Source: Margaritifera margaritifera (Eukaryota; Mollusca; Bivalvia; Unionida; Margaritiferidae). From it: a stretch of DNA of 64,000 bases. Each line of letters starts with the position of its first letter. Position 1 is the first letter of the stretch. Under the pieces are notes generated by a model. The model was not told the origin of the DNA and ran no database searches. It saw only the letters and a program-made list of their open reading frames with translations. A program made the position numbers and the translations under genes. Location of the stretch: assembly GCA_029931535.1 (NCBI GenBank), contig JAQPZY010001625.1:548501-612500 (forward strand). The letters run 5' to 3'. Positions 12,901 through 28,000 of this stretch are shown here, in pieces.

Positions 12901-15900
12901 AGGGTGTGCACTTCTTATTTTAATTTGAAAATGTTTGATCGATTGAAGAGGATGGGTGTCTATGAAGCGTAGACGTAAACCCTCCTTGACAATAGAAAGG
13001 ACCCACTGATCTTCTGTAATGTTCGACCAGACCTCTGAAAAGAGGGCCAGTCGAGCTCCTACCTGAAGAGGTATGCACTGCAGGAGAGGTGAGGTGTCCC
13101 TAGGGATGACCTCTCTTTCCCCTTTTCGCCACTTTGGGGAAGGGGGAGGCAAGATTAGACCGCTTTCCCCTGCCCTTGCCTCTCCAGTTACTACGTTGCG
13201 TATCAAGTGCTACATCTCTACGTAAGTGTAGAAGCTCCGCCGACAACACCATTGCCGTAGACAATGCGTGTCGTGAAGTTTTTGCCACAGCCTCTAACAG
13301 TCGTTGCTCCTCCTTCAGTAAACTGAAGGAAGCTGCTGAAAATAGGTCAGCATGAGAAGCTATAGTCACTATTGAAAATAGGTCAGCATGAGAAGCTATA
13401 GTCACTATTGACCTGGCCTTTGATTCTAATGCCTCCAAGAATTTAACCGATAGGCAAAAGAACCCGATGAAATGCCCACTTGTGAAGCTTTGGTGTCCAA
13501 GTGAGGGGGTTTCAACGACCAGGCAGGTGAATGCACCTTACAGCTTGAGGCTGAAATTAAGGGTCTCAGTGTAGCAGTGGGGACAGACCACCCTTTAATC
13601 TGTCGCACTGATTCTTGACATTTGCTCAGTAATTTTGCAACTTCGCTAACCATCGGGGAGTGCGAAAGTAGCAGTAAGTCTGGTCTGGGCATTGTTCCTG
13701 ACAGTTTCTCTAAACAAGAGAGAATCTTAGTGTCACATGGACAATTTGGTTTTGGGAATATGTCAGAAGGAAGAAGGTGGTATAGTTTGTTTACAGCCAT
13801 GTCAAATGACCAAGTCTCCCCTTCCTTGACCACTTGAGACGATGGTGGTGAGGGGTTCGGAGCGACAGAATTGTCCTCAATGGGTGTTATGTATGGAGAC
13901 CAAGAACTCTTCTCACCTCTTGTCTCTTAGTGGGAGGGGAATTAATCTTCCCTTCCCTTGATGACCTATTCTGCAGAACTAGTGATGGTCATCGGATCTC
14001 ATCAATTGTACATGCAGGAGGCCACATAGATGACATCCATGGTAGAGGCAGTTCTCTCCCTTGCGGGGGAAAGTTCCACATACCAAATGGATTGAAACGG
14101 AATATGGGAAAGGAAGGGACATCAGTCCAATTTCCTATCCCAGAAGCGTGTCTATCTGCACGTTTTGTCCCTGTGGTGTGACAACTAGGTAATGAAGCAA
14201 AAGGGGGGGGGGGTATTCGAACCTAACCTGCTAGACCTAGATTTGGCATGTCTCGCAGACCTATACCCAGTATATGGTCTGTCTGTGTCCGGTGATAAGT
14301 GGCCGGTCCATGACCTGTCACTTATAGTCAAGGGCGATCTAGATCTGAGAGAACTTCTCTCAGAACTAGAAGAATTTGAACAACAGCTAAACCCCTTGGG
14401 ATTGCGTGATGTATTTTTCGCCTGACTTCGGATACTATGGAGGTCTTGTTCCTGCCCCAAAGGGAAGATGCAAGGATTCTCCATATTTGGGCTCAGTGTA
14501 ACCCCTTCCAGAGGTATAACTGTGTCTGCTTGTGGGTCGGTGTTACCCCTCCCTCCCATAGTAGGGGGGTGCACTCGGACCCAGCAAGTTGATAGCCCTT
14601 AACAATAGAAGCTGCCTTCTTAGAAGACACTCCATCATGACTTGGGAAGGTACCACTCCTCCCTCTTATATTCGGGGGATCGCACTCGAACCCTTGAGAG
14701 ATATCTGTTACCATCTCACCAGTAGTAACATTATCTCTCTCTTGTCTAGGGAAGGTGCTGCTCCTCCCTCTTTTATATGGGGGATTGCACTCGAACTCTT
14801 TAGAAACATCTGTTTCAACCTCACAGGTAGCACCAGTATTTCTTTCTAAGTGAGATTTATTTTATTTAGAAGGGGAAGAACATGCTTCTTTCCTCTTCAG
14901 ATAAGTGTGACGGCTTTCAGCCAGATCCCAAGTGTTGTCCGACCATAGACAACACATGGGGCATCCGTCCATACATGTACATTTTGTACATGACAAACAA
15001 GTTTGGTGAATGTCCCATGGGCCTTTCTTATGCCCACAATTACTAACTGATTGAGACATCTGAAAATTAAGTTCTGAAAAAGAAACTTAGTTAACAAAAT
15101 ATCAGAGCAATGATAATAATAAGGGTTGTCAGCCCGTTGTATCTCCTTACTACTGATTTTTTTCTTCTTTTTTGTAAACAAGAATGTTTGAGTTTATTCG
15201 GAGATAAACACCAGAGCATCATTGTAGGTTAAGGTAATGTTATAGAAAACATTATTGAAAACATTTATGGGCGCTAGAATCTACTAATAAACAGTTATGA
15301 GATTCCATCTTGTTACCAAGTTATTTTGTTAATAAATAATAATCACAATAAAGATGGACCCCAATGTTGCAACACTGTTTTTTAAAAAGGAAATTCTGAA
15401 AATTTATTGCTACCACTATGTCCCAAGCCCTTTACATAGGAGAGGGAGGGAGGGGGAGGGGTAGGTGTCCAAGTGAGGGGGTTTAAACGGCCAGGCAGGT
15501 GAATGGACAATTCAGGCTGTAAACTTGTGTCAGCGGATGTTTATGATGGTTGATTAAGCAGGCATTGATAGTCTATTGTTTTCGAATAAAAAGGTAGGTA
15601 AATTAATTGATTTATAAATTTGGGTAAGAAACTTTTTCAGTCCACCACATTGTTTGCTTGACTTGTGAACACCTAGATCTTGAACCTAATTGCATTTGTT
15701 TAACTCTGGACTTAATGCTGCCCAGGGCTTCAAGCTTCTCTTTAACAGTAAAAGCTTTATGTTCCTGTATCCCGTTAATCGTTGTAAATACCCACTAATT
15801 AACACTCTGACACATATTTGTTTGAACAACTACAGCAAGAATAATTGTGAAGGAACAACGGGATCATTTGTATAGGGCATGATATTATTCACTAGTCAGT

Positions 15901-18900
15901 TGATTGCGTGACGATTGTCTGATAACACCGCAAAGCCATATGCAAAGTGAGTGCTGCCGTTGCAAGCTAAAGGATATGCACTGGCATATAACTTAATTGG
16001 GAATTAGATCTGGCTTATGAAAAAGACAAATATAAATAAAATTACAACTTGTATTGCATCAAACAGTGTTTATACATCAAAACAAAATATAATACAAATA
16101 CAGATTGTTTGTACTTGCGCGTATTTTGTAAGTAGTGCAAACATATAGAGTTTCCAATGTTGCCCATAGATTTATAAAATTGTATTCTTCAAAAGTTGGC
16201 AGCTAAGAAGAAAAGTGTAAACAAACATCACTGACAGCAGTTCTGTAGTTTATTTTTTTAATAAAGTGTAAGTTTGAGTGCATTTTTTGACCAGTTAAGC
16301 ACTGATATTATGATTCCTAAGGTGTCCCAAAACTTACAACTCAAAAAAAAAGATCTGTCCCAAAACATACAGTGCACAAAAAAATGACTTTAAGAATTAA
16401 TTTATGATGTCCCAATATATACGGTAAATATGGTAGGTCTTGCAACATCTACCTCTCTCAGCATATTAATTGAGACAAACAAAGAGGGGTGACAACTTTC
16501 TGGTCGCCTGCTGATGGCAAACAATTCTTAGCTATGAAGCCTGGTTGCATCATTAGGATCACAGACTGGAGATAGTTCAGGTCAATCAAAAGGACATGTG
16601 ACTTACTCAAAGTTAGGGCTATCAGAAAACATGTTTTGTATGATAGTAGCTTCAGCAAGATTCTGACAAAAGGCTTGAATTGATCTGAACTGTGCCAAGT
16701 CAAAACCCACACAAGATTCCACTTAGAAAAGAAGGTGAGTGATCTGGGCCTGCTCACCTCAAAATAGGCCATAAAGTCTGATAGGTCCTTATCATGGCCT
16801 ATATCCCCTCTACCATGATGCCTAATGTGGATGAAAATCATTAAGTGGTAGCCTCTGATAGTAACAGGAGCTAACTTTTACTCTTCAAACACCTTGAGAA
16901 AAAGAAAGCCAGTTAAGGGATTGAGGGACAATGCCACTGCTTGTGCAACAGTCCCTGAAAACCCAGCACTTTCCTTTGTAGGCCTTTAAAGTGGAGGGCC
17001 TTCTTGCTTGCGAGATTCTCTCCATGACTGAAGGTTCAAATTTCTTTCCACGCAATCCTCTCCTGACAAAAGCCAGGCATGAAGAAGAAACCTGACCAGG
17101 CAGGGTTGACACACTTGCGACCAGGGCTATTTAAGCAGGTAGGGCCTCACCAAAATCTTCCTGGGGATATCTGTTGCTAAATTGAGCAGTTCATTCATCC
17201 AGGATTTGTCCAACTTGATAGGGATTATCTAAATCACTTTGCAGTTCTGTTCCCACAATGTTTTTTTATTATCCTCTGTTCCAGAACAGTATTTGGGGTG
17301 GAGTAGGGGTGGGTGGGAGGTTGGTTGGTTTAGCCTAAAACTCTGTCCCAACTGACTGAAAGAGCATCCATGGCTCAGGCTTCTGCATCTGGACTGAAGA
17401 GATACAGGTGGGCAGTTTGTGGTTCCACATCGTTGCAAAAAGGTCTATCACTGACTGCCCCCAAAGTGTCCAAATTGGCTGAAAGACCAATGGATGAAGG
17501 AACCACTCAATGTGAGGAGTCTGGTATTTTCTTGACAATAAGCTGCTTAGGACAATGAGCCTGCCAGGAATGTGTCTGATGCGGACTATGATCTTTAACT
17601 GGGAACACCAGCGGAGCAAGTCCCAGACCAATAAGCATAGGCCGGGTGATTTTAACCCACCCACCCCCCATTTTGAGTGGTGGGACACCTCCACAGAGTT
17701 GTCCAATATGATGAGAATAACTCTCCCATAAAGCTGATCCATCCAGAAACTGCCTTCATTTCCAAAAGGTTGATATGGAGTGATTTCTCTGTTGGATGCC
17801 AGTTACCACTGACCATAGTTGAGTGGTTAGTCCCCTCCCTGCCCCAACTGCACAAGCTGGTGTCCATACAAATGGTTAATCTATGCTATGTTTGGAGCTG
17901 CATGAGAGGAATTCCTGCCATAGACTGTCTTGCCACTGATGTTGGAATTGTTTTATCTAGGTTGAGAATGTAACATAATAATTTAGACAACCAGAAAACG
18001 GTCACCACTGGGCCAGTGGGACAATCTGCAAAGGGTGCATAAATAGGTGACCAAGAAGACTCAAATCCACTGACACAATGAGCGAGACAAAGAGTTGCAA
18101 ACTCTCTTGCCAAGATCTACACCCTATTTGAAATCAACTCTCTGGCTCAATAATCCACATGGTGTGCACAATAGGGAGACAAAAAAGGTTGAGAATGGTA
18201 AAAAAATTCCATACCAAGATTGACGAAATGCTGTGATTGGGTGATCTGCCTTCTCCCAATTCACCAGAAAATCCAGCTGAGCGAGAAGGGAAAGAAAGTT
18301 GTTTCTGTCCTTCACCAATGATGAACCATTTTCATTTAGGACCAACTTGACATCATAAGAAGTCTTTTAGTGAAAACTCAATTCTGATATGACCATCCAT
18401 TCAGGAGGAGTAGCAATAACAAGATTTTCAAGATGGCCACTGTGACAGCCATATTGGATGTCTGAGCAGCACCATTTTCATTTAGGACCAACTAGACCAT
18501 GAGATGAATGTGTGTCTAAACTTGTCAAGGCAATCCTCCAAGTAAATTTAGGAGGAGCAGCAATAACAAATTTGTGCTAATGGACGGATGGACAACTGAT
18601 GAGAGACAACAGACCATCCTATCTTCTGGTCTATGACTTGTAGAGCTAAAAATCAAGACTATTGGTTGAACACACCTTTTGAGTTTTAAGAGCAGTTCAG
18701 ACTCAGACAAGTTTACCAGATCAGGCCAAGCTTTCATAAAACTGCGCAAACTTGAGTATGTACATGACTTTTTTTTACCAGCCGTCAATTGGAAATAACC
18801 AAAAAAAAATAATGCAAGTAGCCTAGTTTTCAAAACAATTGTCCAGGCTTTTGCTGGTCATAACATTTTATGGAGATAGATTAATGTGAGTTGAGTAGAT

Positions 18901-21900
18901 GATTACGTATTCAAATTGAGATGTTTTGTGAAAGCAGTGCCAGGTTTTCACTGATGCAGGAAAATAGCCTTGAGAATAGCTTCAAATAGTTTTCCCATGC
19001 ATTTCTCTATTTTCATTGGCTGTCACTAATTATGCAGATACAACAATGGTGGATTTCATGCGAATGAATAGGTCTGTATTTCAGCAAAGAAATCTCTCTG
19101 AAGTGTTTTCTGAAATGTCATTCACTCAGTTGTAATCCTAGAAGGGTTATGTAACTTAGTAATTCAGGTACCTGGAAGACAAGTCAATATACAAGTGAGA
19201 TTGGTTGCAATTGTTTACAGAATTTGTTTGCATTTCTGGCTTTATGGCCTCTGAAACAACGCAAGTTAGTGGTGATAATGATAAATATTTCATGATGACA
19301 TCACAACAGATATTTGAATACGAATCAAATACAGGCTATGAATATTCGAATAGTAAAATCAAGTATTCATTTCTGCACTAGCCAATGTCCTTTTGTGCGG
19401 CATGGTATCTACCCATTGGATAATCCATTGAACTGGCAGCAGGGTAAGCAACACAGCTTTGTCTTGCCAGTACAGCTGTCTGGAAGGGAGGCTGGCTGGC
19501 CGGTTTGGAAGCTGGCTGGCCAGTCAGCTCGGTCGCTAGTCAAAAGGTATGGCCAGCTGGTTGGCTGGACTGGCTGGTCAACAGCTGGAGTGGCAGTCAT
19601 ACGACATAGCTGGCTGGCAGTACAGATCATTGAGGCCAGTAATATACCCCATGTGCTCAGAATTACAGCCCAATGGCCATGTTCAGACATGTGGGGGATA
19701 TTAATGCCAACTGGACTGCCAAAAAATGGGAGAACACTCTCTTGTCAACTCCAAGCCACTACTGCAGCTACGCAAAGAATGGAGGGACACATTCCCACAA
19801 GGCCAGCAACTGAGACATCGTTTTCTGTACAAGTCTCTATATTTGCAACTCAAGCAGCATTTGGGAAGGGTGCAGTAATGGCATCTCTGAGGCATACTAT
19901 CCCTTCAATTCAAGCTGGCCAGATGTAACAGTTGCAGCGAGCACTGTATGCATCATCTACAATTGGGGTGGGTGGGGTGGGGGTGATCATGTCATCCCCC
20001 ACTACACTTTCTACTGACATTTTCAGGTGCAGGCTGTAGGCTCAAGATGTCATTTTCTGCTGATTTCAACTACACCCATCTCTCTATCTTTAAGCTCTTG
20101 TGCAGAACTATGGACCATACCCCTTCTGACCACTTTGCACAGACATTGCATAGTTAAGTAAATGAATACTTAGTGCAGGCGAGGCACACATTGCATCTAT
20201 CCTTGCTGACTTTGAATCTCTTGCACTTCTAATATTTTGTTGCCATGCTTTAACTGAAATGACAAGAACGACCAAAAATGGAAAATAACAACCTGTAAGT
20301 GTGCACATAAAACAATAATAACACTTGTTACTAAACAATCAGAAAATACAAGCAGAATACGCGAATAAACAACCAACAACAAGCACCGATGATACTGTGT
20401 TGTAGCACAAGATCAGAAAAAATGAAGTCTACAAACTGCAAAAATTCATACAAATACTGATCAAAAATCAAAATACTTGATACCAACATGTGGCAAATAC
20501 ATTCATAAACAATACTATACCAACTTTCTTGAAGGATGGATGGAAATAACACTGATTTTCTTGGATACTGAGAGGCGATATGGGACGATGTTGCTTGTAC
20601 TGAATGATAGCTTAAACTGGAAACGCATCTGACTGATGGGCAGCCACCTAGTGAGTGGTAAAGGGAAGCAATTGGTAAAAGTTATATGGATGGTAAAGAC
20701 AGCATTCTCTTGTTTCCAGGAGGGCTGGATTCAAGAGGTAGCAAAGTTTATATCCTAAAGTTAACATGATCAGGGAATGTATTCAATGGAGAAAAATGGG
20801 CTATAACTCCATAAAATTTTACCAGAAAACAGTAAAAATCAAACTTGACATAGGTCTTCTTAATGTAATGCCTCATACCAAATATGATTTTAATGCATTA
20901 AGTCTTTCAAAAGTTACCAAGCAGAAAAGAAATGGAAGAGCAAAATTCTCACTCACACAGGGGCCATAACTGCATAAAATCTGTCCAAAAATAGCGAAAT
21001 CAACCATGACCTAGGTCTCTTCAATGTAAAGTTTCGTACCAAATTTAATTTCAATGCAATAAGTCCTTCAAAAGTTATTAAGCTGAAACAAAATTGAAGG
21101 GCAAAGTTCCAAGTCAAAAAGGGGCCACAACTCTGTAAAATTCCATCAGAAAATGGTGAAAATTGAACTTGACCTAGGTCTTCATAATGTAAAGCCTCCT
21201 ACATAATTTCATATCAATCCATGAAGTCCTTCAAAGGTTATTCATGTGAAATGGAATTTGTAACGGATGTGACTTTACACGACAAACCAGGGTAACACCA
21301 CATGCTCCCTCCATAGATATGATGGGGACACCAAAAAAAACTAGATTTGCGTTTGGAAACGTGTATATCCCCACTGCAGACCAAAAAGTCAAAGTACAAA
21401 AAGTTCAAAAACTTGTAAAAGTCGGAAAAATTGCTTTAATGGCATAAAAATCTATTCATATTATTTATTTGTGTATACAAACATGCATTCCAAGTTTCAT
21501 TTGTCTAACTGATAAAGCCGGATGTTTTACCACAAAAATTGCATATTTTTGGATTCTTATTCCACAAACCTGACAAAACCTAAACACTGACAACCCATTA
21601 ATATCCCAAATCTTACAGACATGTGATTGGCTCATAAAATTGGAACACATTCTTGTCGAGTGTATTGACTTCCAACCTGTGAAGCAGTTTTCTGATGTGA
21701 AAACAGTTAAGAAACTTTTTGATGGGTTTATCTCCCTCATTTTTCTTCAAGTTTTTATCGTTACATATTTTGAACTTAACTTTTAATTGGCACTAAATAA
21801 CTAGGATTGTGTTGATGTGACACTAAACCCGATATATACATATTATTTGGAAAGATTTATCTTCCTAAAGCTTTTTGCAACTGTTACCTATACATTTCTG

Positions 21901-22004
21901 GAACTTAACTTTTAATGGACACTACATAGCCAGCATTGTTCTGATGTACCATACATACATACATACATACATACATACATACATACATACATACATACAT
22001 ACAT

Positions 22005-22039
<35 letters not shown>

Positions 22040-25000
22040 TACATACATACATATTCATTTGTCTAACTTAAGAGGTTTCTGCCTAATTAAGCTAACAAGG
22101 TTTTCAAATATAAAGTCCAAGTCCAAAAAGTTCAAAAATTTTTAAAAACTGAGCAAGAAGCTGGTTACAGCCTGCATGCTGAGCTTGCCTCAGAGCTTTT
22201 GGTAAATTGGTGTCATACACATCAAGATGCACATATCAAGTACCATGACTCTATGGACAACAGTACATGAGAAACTGACCACAAAAAAAATGTTAACATT
22301 GAGGTTAATCTAGGGGATGTATGGATGGATGGATAAACATATGGAAGGACATGTACATGGATGCCAAAGTGATTGCTATGTCAAGCTTATGCCAATATGA
22401 GCTCAACAAAAATTGCAATAATGGTCTGAATATCTGATCAGGTCATCAACATATGCATGTAAATACTGTATGCCTATTTAATCTTATTTGTCTACCTCAA
22501 CCTCAAGTGGGTGTCTACCTCAACTTTAAGTGGTTGTTGATCAATTGTGCTCTTGAGACAGATGGGGAGATGAACAGGACCAAATCAACATGCCCCTGCT
22601 GTAAGCAGTGGTGGCATAAAAAAAATTAATTTGACAAAGGCATGCATTCAAAAGGAGATAACTTGAAGCTGAGTAGTGTCTTGATGTTATGTCCAACCTC
22701 ACCATACCTGTAGCACCTGACCCCATCACTTGTATAATCATTATCACTCCCTTCCTATGAAACGTGCATGTATTTATTTAATCTTTGCAACCTGATAAAT
22801 ACCATATATACTCGCTTATAAGTCAAGTCCAACTGTAAACTACATAGACCCTGATCTGCCATCACATAATGACCGGCAAATCAGGATCTATGTTGTTTGT
22901 TCTACTGATTACTCCTAGCAAACTGCATAGACCCAGATCTGCCAACACATAATGAGATGGCAGATCTGTGTCTGTGCAGTTTGCAGTTGGACTCAACTTA
23001 AAAGCAAGTATGGACAGTATGGTTCAATGACCATGCATAATTATAATTTTCCAGTACCACTAGATATAGTATTCTTTGTATTACACAATGTGGACTGATT
23101 CCCTTGCTTTCTCTGACATTGACCATTTGGCCTTATCTTGTATGGTCCATTTGAACTACACAATGTGGACTGATTCCCTTGCTTTCTTTGTCATTGGCCA
23201 TCTTGCATTATCTTGTGTGGTCCATTTTATTTTGATTAAAGGCAACTAATCCATTTCTTGGCATGTCATATTGTTCTAAAGGAACAATTAAGTCTTTTAA
23301 AACACTTGTCAAAATAAAACCAGGATCATAATTCTCTTAGGATAGTTTACTTCAATAATGTTGTGTCTACACCTAACTAATAATAAAATGAACTAGAAAG
23401 ATGTTCATAAAACAGAGATGCCCCACCACAATGCCTGAAACTGACTTAAAAATAACATGCAATCAGTGTGACAGATGGATGTGTGTATTTTCATTCCACA
23501 GAACAACGATGTACTTAATCTTATTCATGAGTATTCTGGAGTCCAAGGTGAGCATTTGTCATCTTGGAAATTTGTGAGAACAAAGTTTACTTCAATGTAG
23601 GACCTAAATGATTCAGATCACAAATATACATCATTATCAAATGCTCCACAACATGCTGAATGTGTACTTAGCTAGATGGTTATGAACTGTTTTTTGATGG
23701 CCAGAATGATATACATATACTAAGCTGCTTTTTACATGCAATAATATGAGCATCTATTAGTGTTTTCAAGAAACTAAGTTTCCAAGAAATAATCTTCATT
23801 CATTCCCTAAAACTGACCATATTACATTGACCTCTGAAATTGAAATTTTTTTGCTTGAAAAGTTATTAGCAAAAAGACTTTAAACCATTTTTAAAGCTTT
23901 TGTTTTACCTATATCTGTGATGAAGCCAGGTGTAGCAGTCAGTGGGACTGGTATGCTGATATAGGACTTCTCAGTGTGGAGACATGTCTCCTGGTGACGA
24001 ACATAGGAAGTTATTGCTGTCCCTTGATTTGGCTTCTTTCTGCATTCTTCTGAAATCTGTTCCTCACTTTGGAGGGTCACAGAATACTGTAAAATAACAA
24101 AATATAAATTAGTTTTACATACATGAAAGTTATGGTATCAAGTTCTACATATCCTGAAAACTGAAGTGGTGTTTTTTTATTAAAAAAAGCACCTAGAAAC
24201 TATCAGACAGATCTCCAAATAAGAAAGTGTCCCATTATGTTCTTATTTCAGACTATATTATTCAAAAAATTCATTCAGTGATTTTGAAAAAAGATAAAAC
24301 GGATATAACAAAGAAAATTAACAAACTTATATGAACAGTAGTGTGCTTCAAACTAAAACCTATTAAAGGTGTTGAAAAGAAAAGAAATAACCAAATGTAA
24401 ATGTCCTGAGTTTGGCTATAACAAGTATCAGGTTATTATTGCCTTGCTCTAGTGTCAGGGATATTATGACCCAAGACTCAATGAAAAGTGTTTCATCTTT
24501 GAAGAAAGTAGGACTCTCTTACCATTCAGAAATATATTACTGAACTTAAGTACCCATGAAAATGTCATTTTTAGTAACACCTAAATTTTTTTATACCCAC
24601 GAGCATAAACAAATTTGAAGTATGTCATGACATTGGTTGGCAAACAAAATTTAAAACAATAAAAATCTGTATAAGAATGTTGATCGGGTCGATGTGGAGG
24701 AAAAATAAATTGTCTAGCATCCCGAGACAAGTTATAGTGTTTGATTGGTAAGTAAAATTGTGCCACTTGCCCTGAATATTCTATAGAATATGAGGGGAAA
24801 ATTTTGATTCTGCACAATTAGACCATATTAGGATTCTTCCAGCTCTGAGGTTCCAAGGCCTTTTCTAACCTACCTGAACACACTGCACTGTCCCATCTTT
24901 GAAATCAAAGATCCCGATTATGTCCTCTCCCAGCTTGTATGCCTGTTTGAACAAAATGAACTTAGCTACCTTGCCTCTTGCATTTGTTATGTTGTATGAA

Positions 25001-28000
25001 TCTGGAAAGGAAGACATGTTAACAAGAAAATTTAATCAAAATAAATACAGGACAGTTTAATTTTATTACTTATCAGGAACACAGGTCTAGTCTTCACTTA
25101 CACATCTGTTAACTATAACATTTCAGTTGCACTTTATAACTAATCATCATTAAAGATTTTACGCAAATTTTTGACAAAACCAAAACATGGTTCATACAGC
25201 CCTGCAGAGTTTTTTCCATGGACATTTCAAGGACTTCCAAAAGTTTTCATGGAGTGTTTTGTCTTATGGAAATAAAACCATATCCATGTTACTTTGTCAA
25301 ATACCAGTCTTATGCCACTTGATTTGCCAAATTTTATCCCATTTTATTTATTTATTCCTTATTTTTGGACAATACATAAAAAACAAAAATTCTAAATTTA
25401 AAAGTTATATATTTTATTCAATCTTAATGTATTGTATTCCCTTACATAAAGTTGTGGTCTAAATTACTTAGTTGGAAGCACTGGATCCATTAAATATTTC
25501 ACTGTACATGTAGATCAACCACAACTGTCAAGTTAATCCAACCATCCATGTTTAATTACATGCAAGTGAATCCTGCCTCCTTCACCTCTTGCCCATTCTG
25601 GAATTAACCGTAACCCAAATAGAGATTCATTCAATCAATACATCACTCTTCAGGTTGTACCTAATTAACACTTCAGGTGTATGATGCCACCGATGGTTTG
25701 TTATTACATTAAACTTACGGGGTGCCTTTCTAGCTGTGATGGTGGCAAGCACCTGCATGGCTATGTCCAGTACAGTGTTCTCCTTCTGTTGTGTTTTGAG
25801 GAAAGGGTTGGTTGGTGTGACCTCACCATTGTCTGTGTACACACTCAGGTCATTCAGACCTGGAATAACAATGCAGATGATGTGAAATAAAGTCTTTAAT
25901 CAACATTCATAAGAGATGGAACAACTGAAATCTGAGGGATAAACTGTTAATGGCAAGCTGAAATATATCAAAGCCTCAGAGAAGCAGTGTTCATATTATA
26001 CAGCACCCTTGTGCCAATTAGTTTGCATCCTCCTATGATGCCTGTAGGGCACATAAAAAAGACCCAAGAAAATAAAGATAGAAGATCAATACGGTTGATT
26101 TTAGACTGACTGAGTGCATCCCAAGCTTACAGAATAGAGTGTGCTCATTGCCAAAGAAGAACAGGATGATCAATTTCACTGGCTGACAGAAATGTCTTGC
26201 TGATTTTCATGAGTTTGGTCAACAAATGAGAGCACATAATCGCTGTTATTGATAGAAAATGTAAAGAGAAGACATTGTTAGCAAAACACTGCTGCACTTA
26301 TTTCCAAAGTAGATTACAGGGTCAAAAAGATGTTGACTCAAATGTCCAAAATAATATTAAAGAGGGAAATGGTCGCTTGTGCATGAAGAAATATTCAAAT
26401 TCAAGTAAGAAGGTTCATGATAGGGGAGGCTGATGATGATCACAGGTGCTTGGGTCAGGGATTTATTAACTTTTGCCATAAATATTTACTTTTTGAGTAT
26501 TATATACTCTGAATCAGTCATTGTTGAGTCAGACTATTACACGATTTGCTAACATTTCCTTGTCCACTAAATTAACAGTGTCCTGAACAATGAACACGGT
26601 TATTTTAGTGGACAAGTAAATTGTAGATAACTGTGCTGCAGTCTGACCCTACAACAGAATCAAAGCATATAATGCTGGAAAAGTGAACACTTTTGGCAGA
26701 TATTAATAAATCCACAATGCAAGTGCCTGAGATATTAATATGTGTTTGAATTTCTTGAACAAGAAATAGGTATGGATATCTGATACCCCTGCTTTTCTAA
26801 ATGATACCACTTTCTGATATGATGGGGGCCACTAAGCCTCACATTTTCCATAACACTGATGAATACATTTTATTCCAAGGGTTTGAATTTACTGATATCC
26901 AATGAACATTAGTAAATAATCATATTGCTTGCATCTGTCTCTATCTTCTTTGGTAAAACAGTGACAGCATGCACAATAAAGTTAATGCGCATTTAACCCA
27001 CATGACCGACAGGATTTTTAAAAACTTTCCAAACTTGAGATAATTTAACCATTAGAAGAAGATTACTCTAGTCCAAGACACACAGATACTAAGGATGTCC
27101 TAGACACACAGATACTAAGGATGTCCTAGACACAAAGATACAAAGGATGTCCTAGAGTATTCTAGTTCAAGACACACAGATACTAAGGATGTTCTAGACA
27201 CACAGATACTAAGGATGTCCTAGAGTATTCTAGTCCAAGACACACAGATACTAAGGATGTCCTAGACACAAAGATACTAAGGATGTCCTAGAGTATTCTA
27301 GTCCAAGACACAGATACTAAGGATGTCCTAGACACAAAGATACTACGGATGTCCTAGACACACAGATACTAAGGATGTCCTAGACACATAGATACTAAGG
27401 ATGTCCTAGACACACAGATACTAAGATACTAAGGATTGTTAAAAAATTGAATCAAAGATTAATGGCCTTCAAAGAGTTTCCCGAAAACATGACATAATCT
27501 TGCTGAATAACACGATATAAAATCAATTTTTTTAAATACATATTTTCTTCTAATATTTGCATTTGCTTTAAAATAAAAGAAAAAAATCCACTGAAATAAC
27601 TATAATCTACTGTAAATATCTGGTCCAGTTTAAAACTAGACAGTTTTCAAAAGCAAAATTAACTACAATTTTTAATTTTGTAATAGTCCCTGTATAAATA
27701 GATAAATAGAATAAAATTGTAATAACTTGATCAATTTAATGTCTGCTAAACATGAGTTTGAGATTTTTCCAACACAAAATTGCAAAGACTTTACTTTGTA
27801 TAATTATGTCACTATGTGGTTTTGCTAGGTGTTATGTCACAGTATATGACATGATGTTTATGACATGTTATTTTTACAAAGTATGACAAGTTTATGACAT
27901 GTTATTATGACACAGCATGACATGATGTTTAAGACATGTTATTTTGACAGAGTATGACATGATGTTTATGACATGTTATAATGACACCAATAAATGTAAA

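Larger units (their letters stand above)
9970..15460 (-). mobile_element. DIRS-type tyrosine-recombinase retroelement, nearly full length, defective (copy 1)
   Basis: On the minus strand the order is ORF1/gag-like (15059 to 13100), reverse transcriptase (12911 to 12253), RNase H (11980 to 11640), tyrosine recombinase (11640 to 10505) and a 3' end with inverted repeats (10500 to about 9970). This order, plus a tyrosine recombinase instead of a DDE integrase, defines the DIRS order. The right limit comes from the homology shared with the fourth copy, which stops near 15460 here and 48855 there. The element sits in RGP1 intron 6 in the sense orientation of the gene. Frameshifts, a lost RT active site and an internal deletion make it non-autonomous. 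Confidence 0.88.

Noticed and set aside
11772..14849. Plus-strand ORFs at 11772-11966, 13134-13355, 13622-13837, 13930-14181, 14192-14425 and 14589-14849
   Set aside because: They are antisense shadows of the minus-strand DIRS frames, which carry the recognisable motifs.
21875..22066. ORF reading [10 protein letters not shown]
   Set aside because: Direct translation of the CATA microsatellite.
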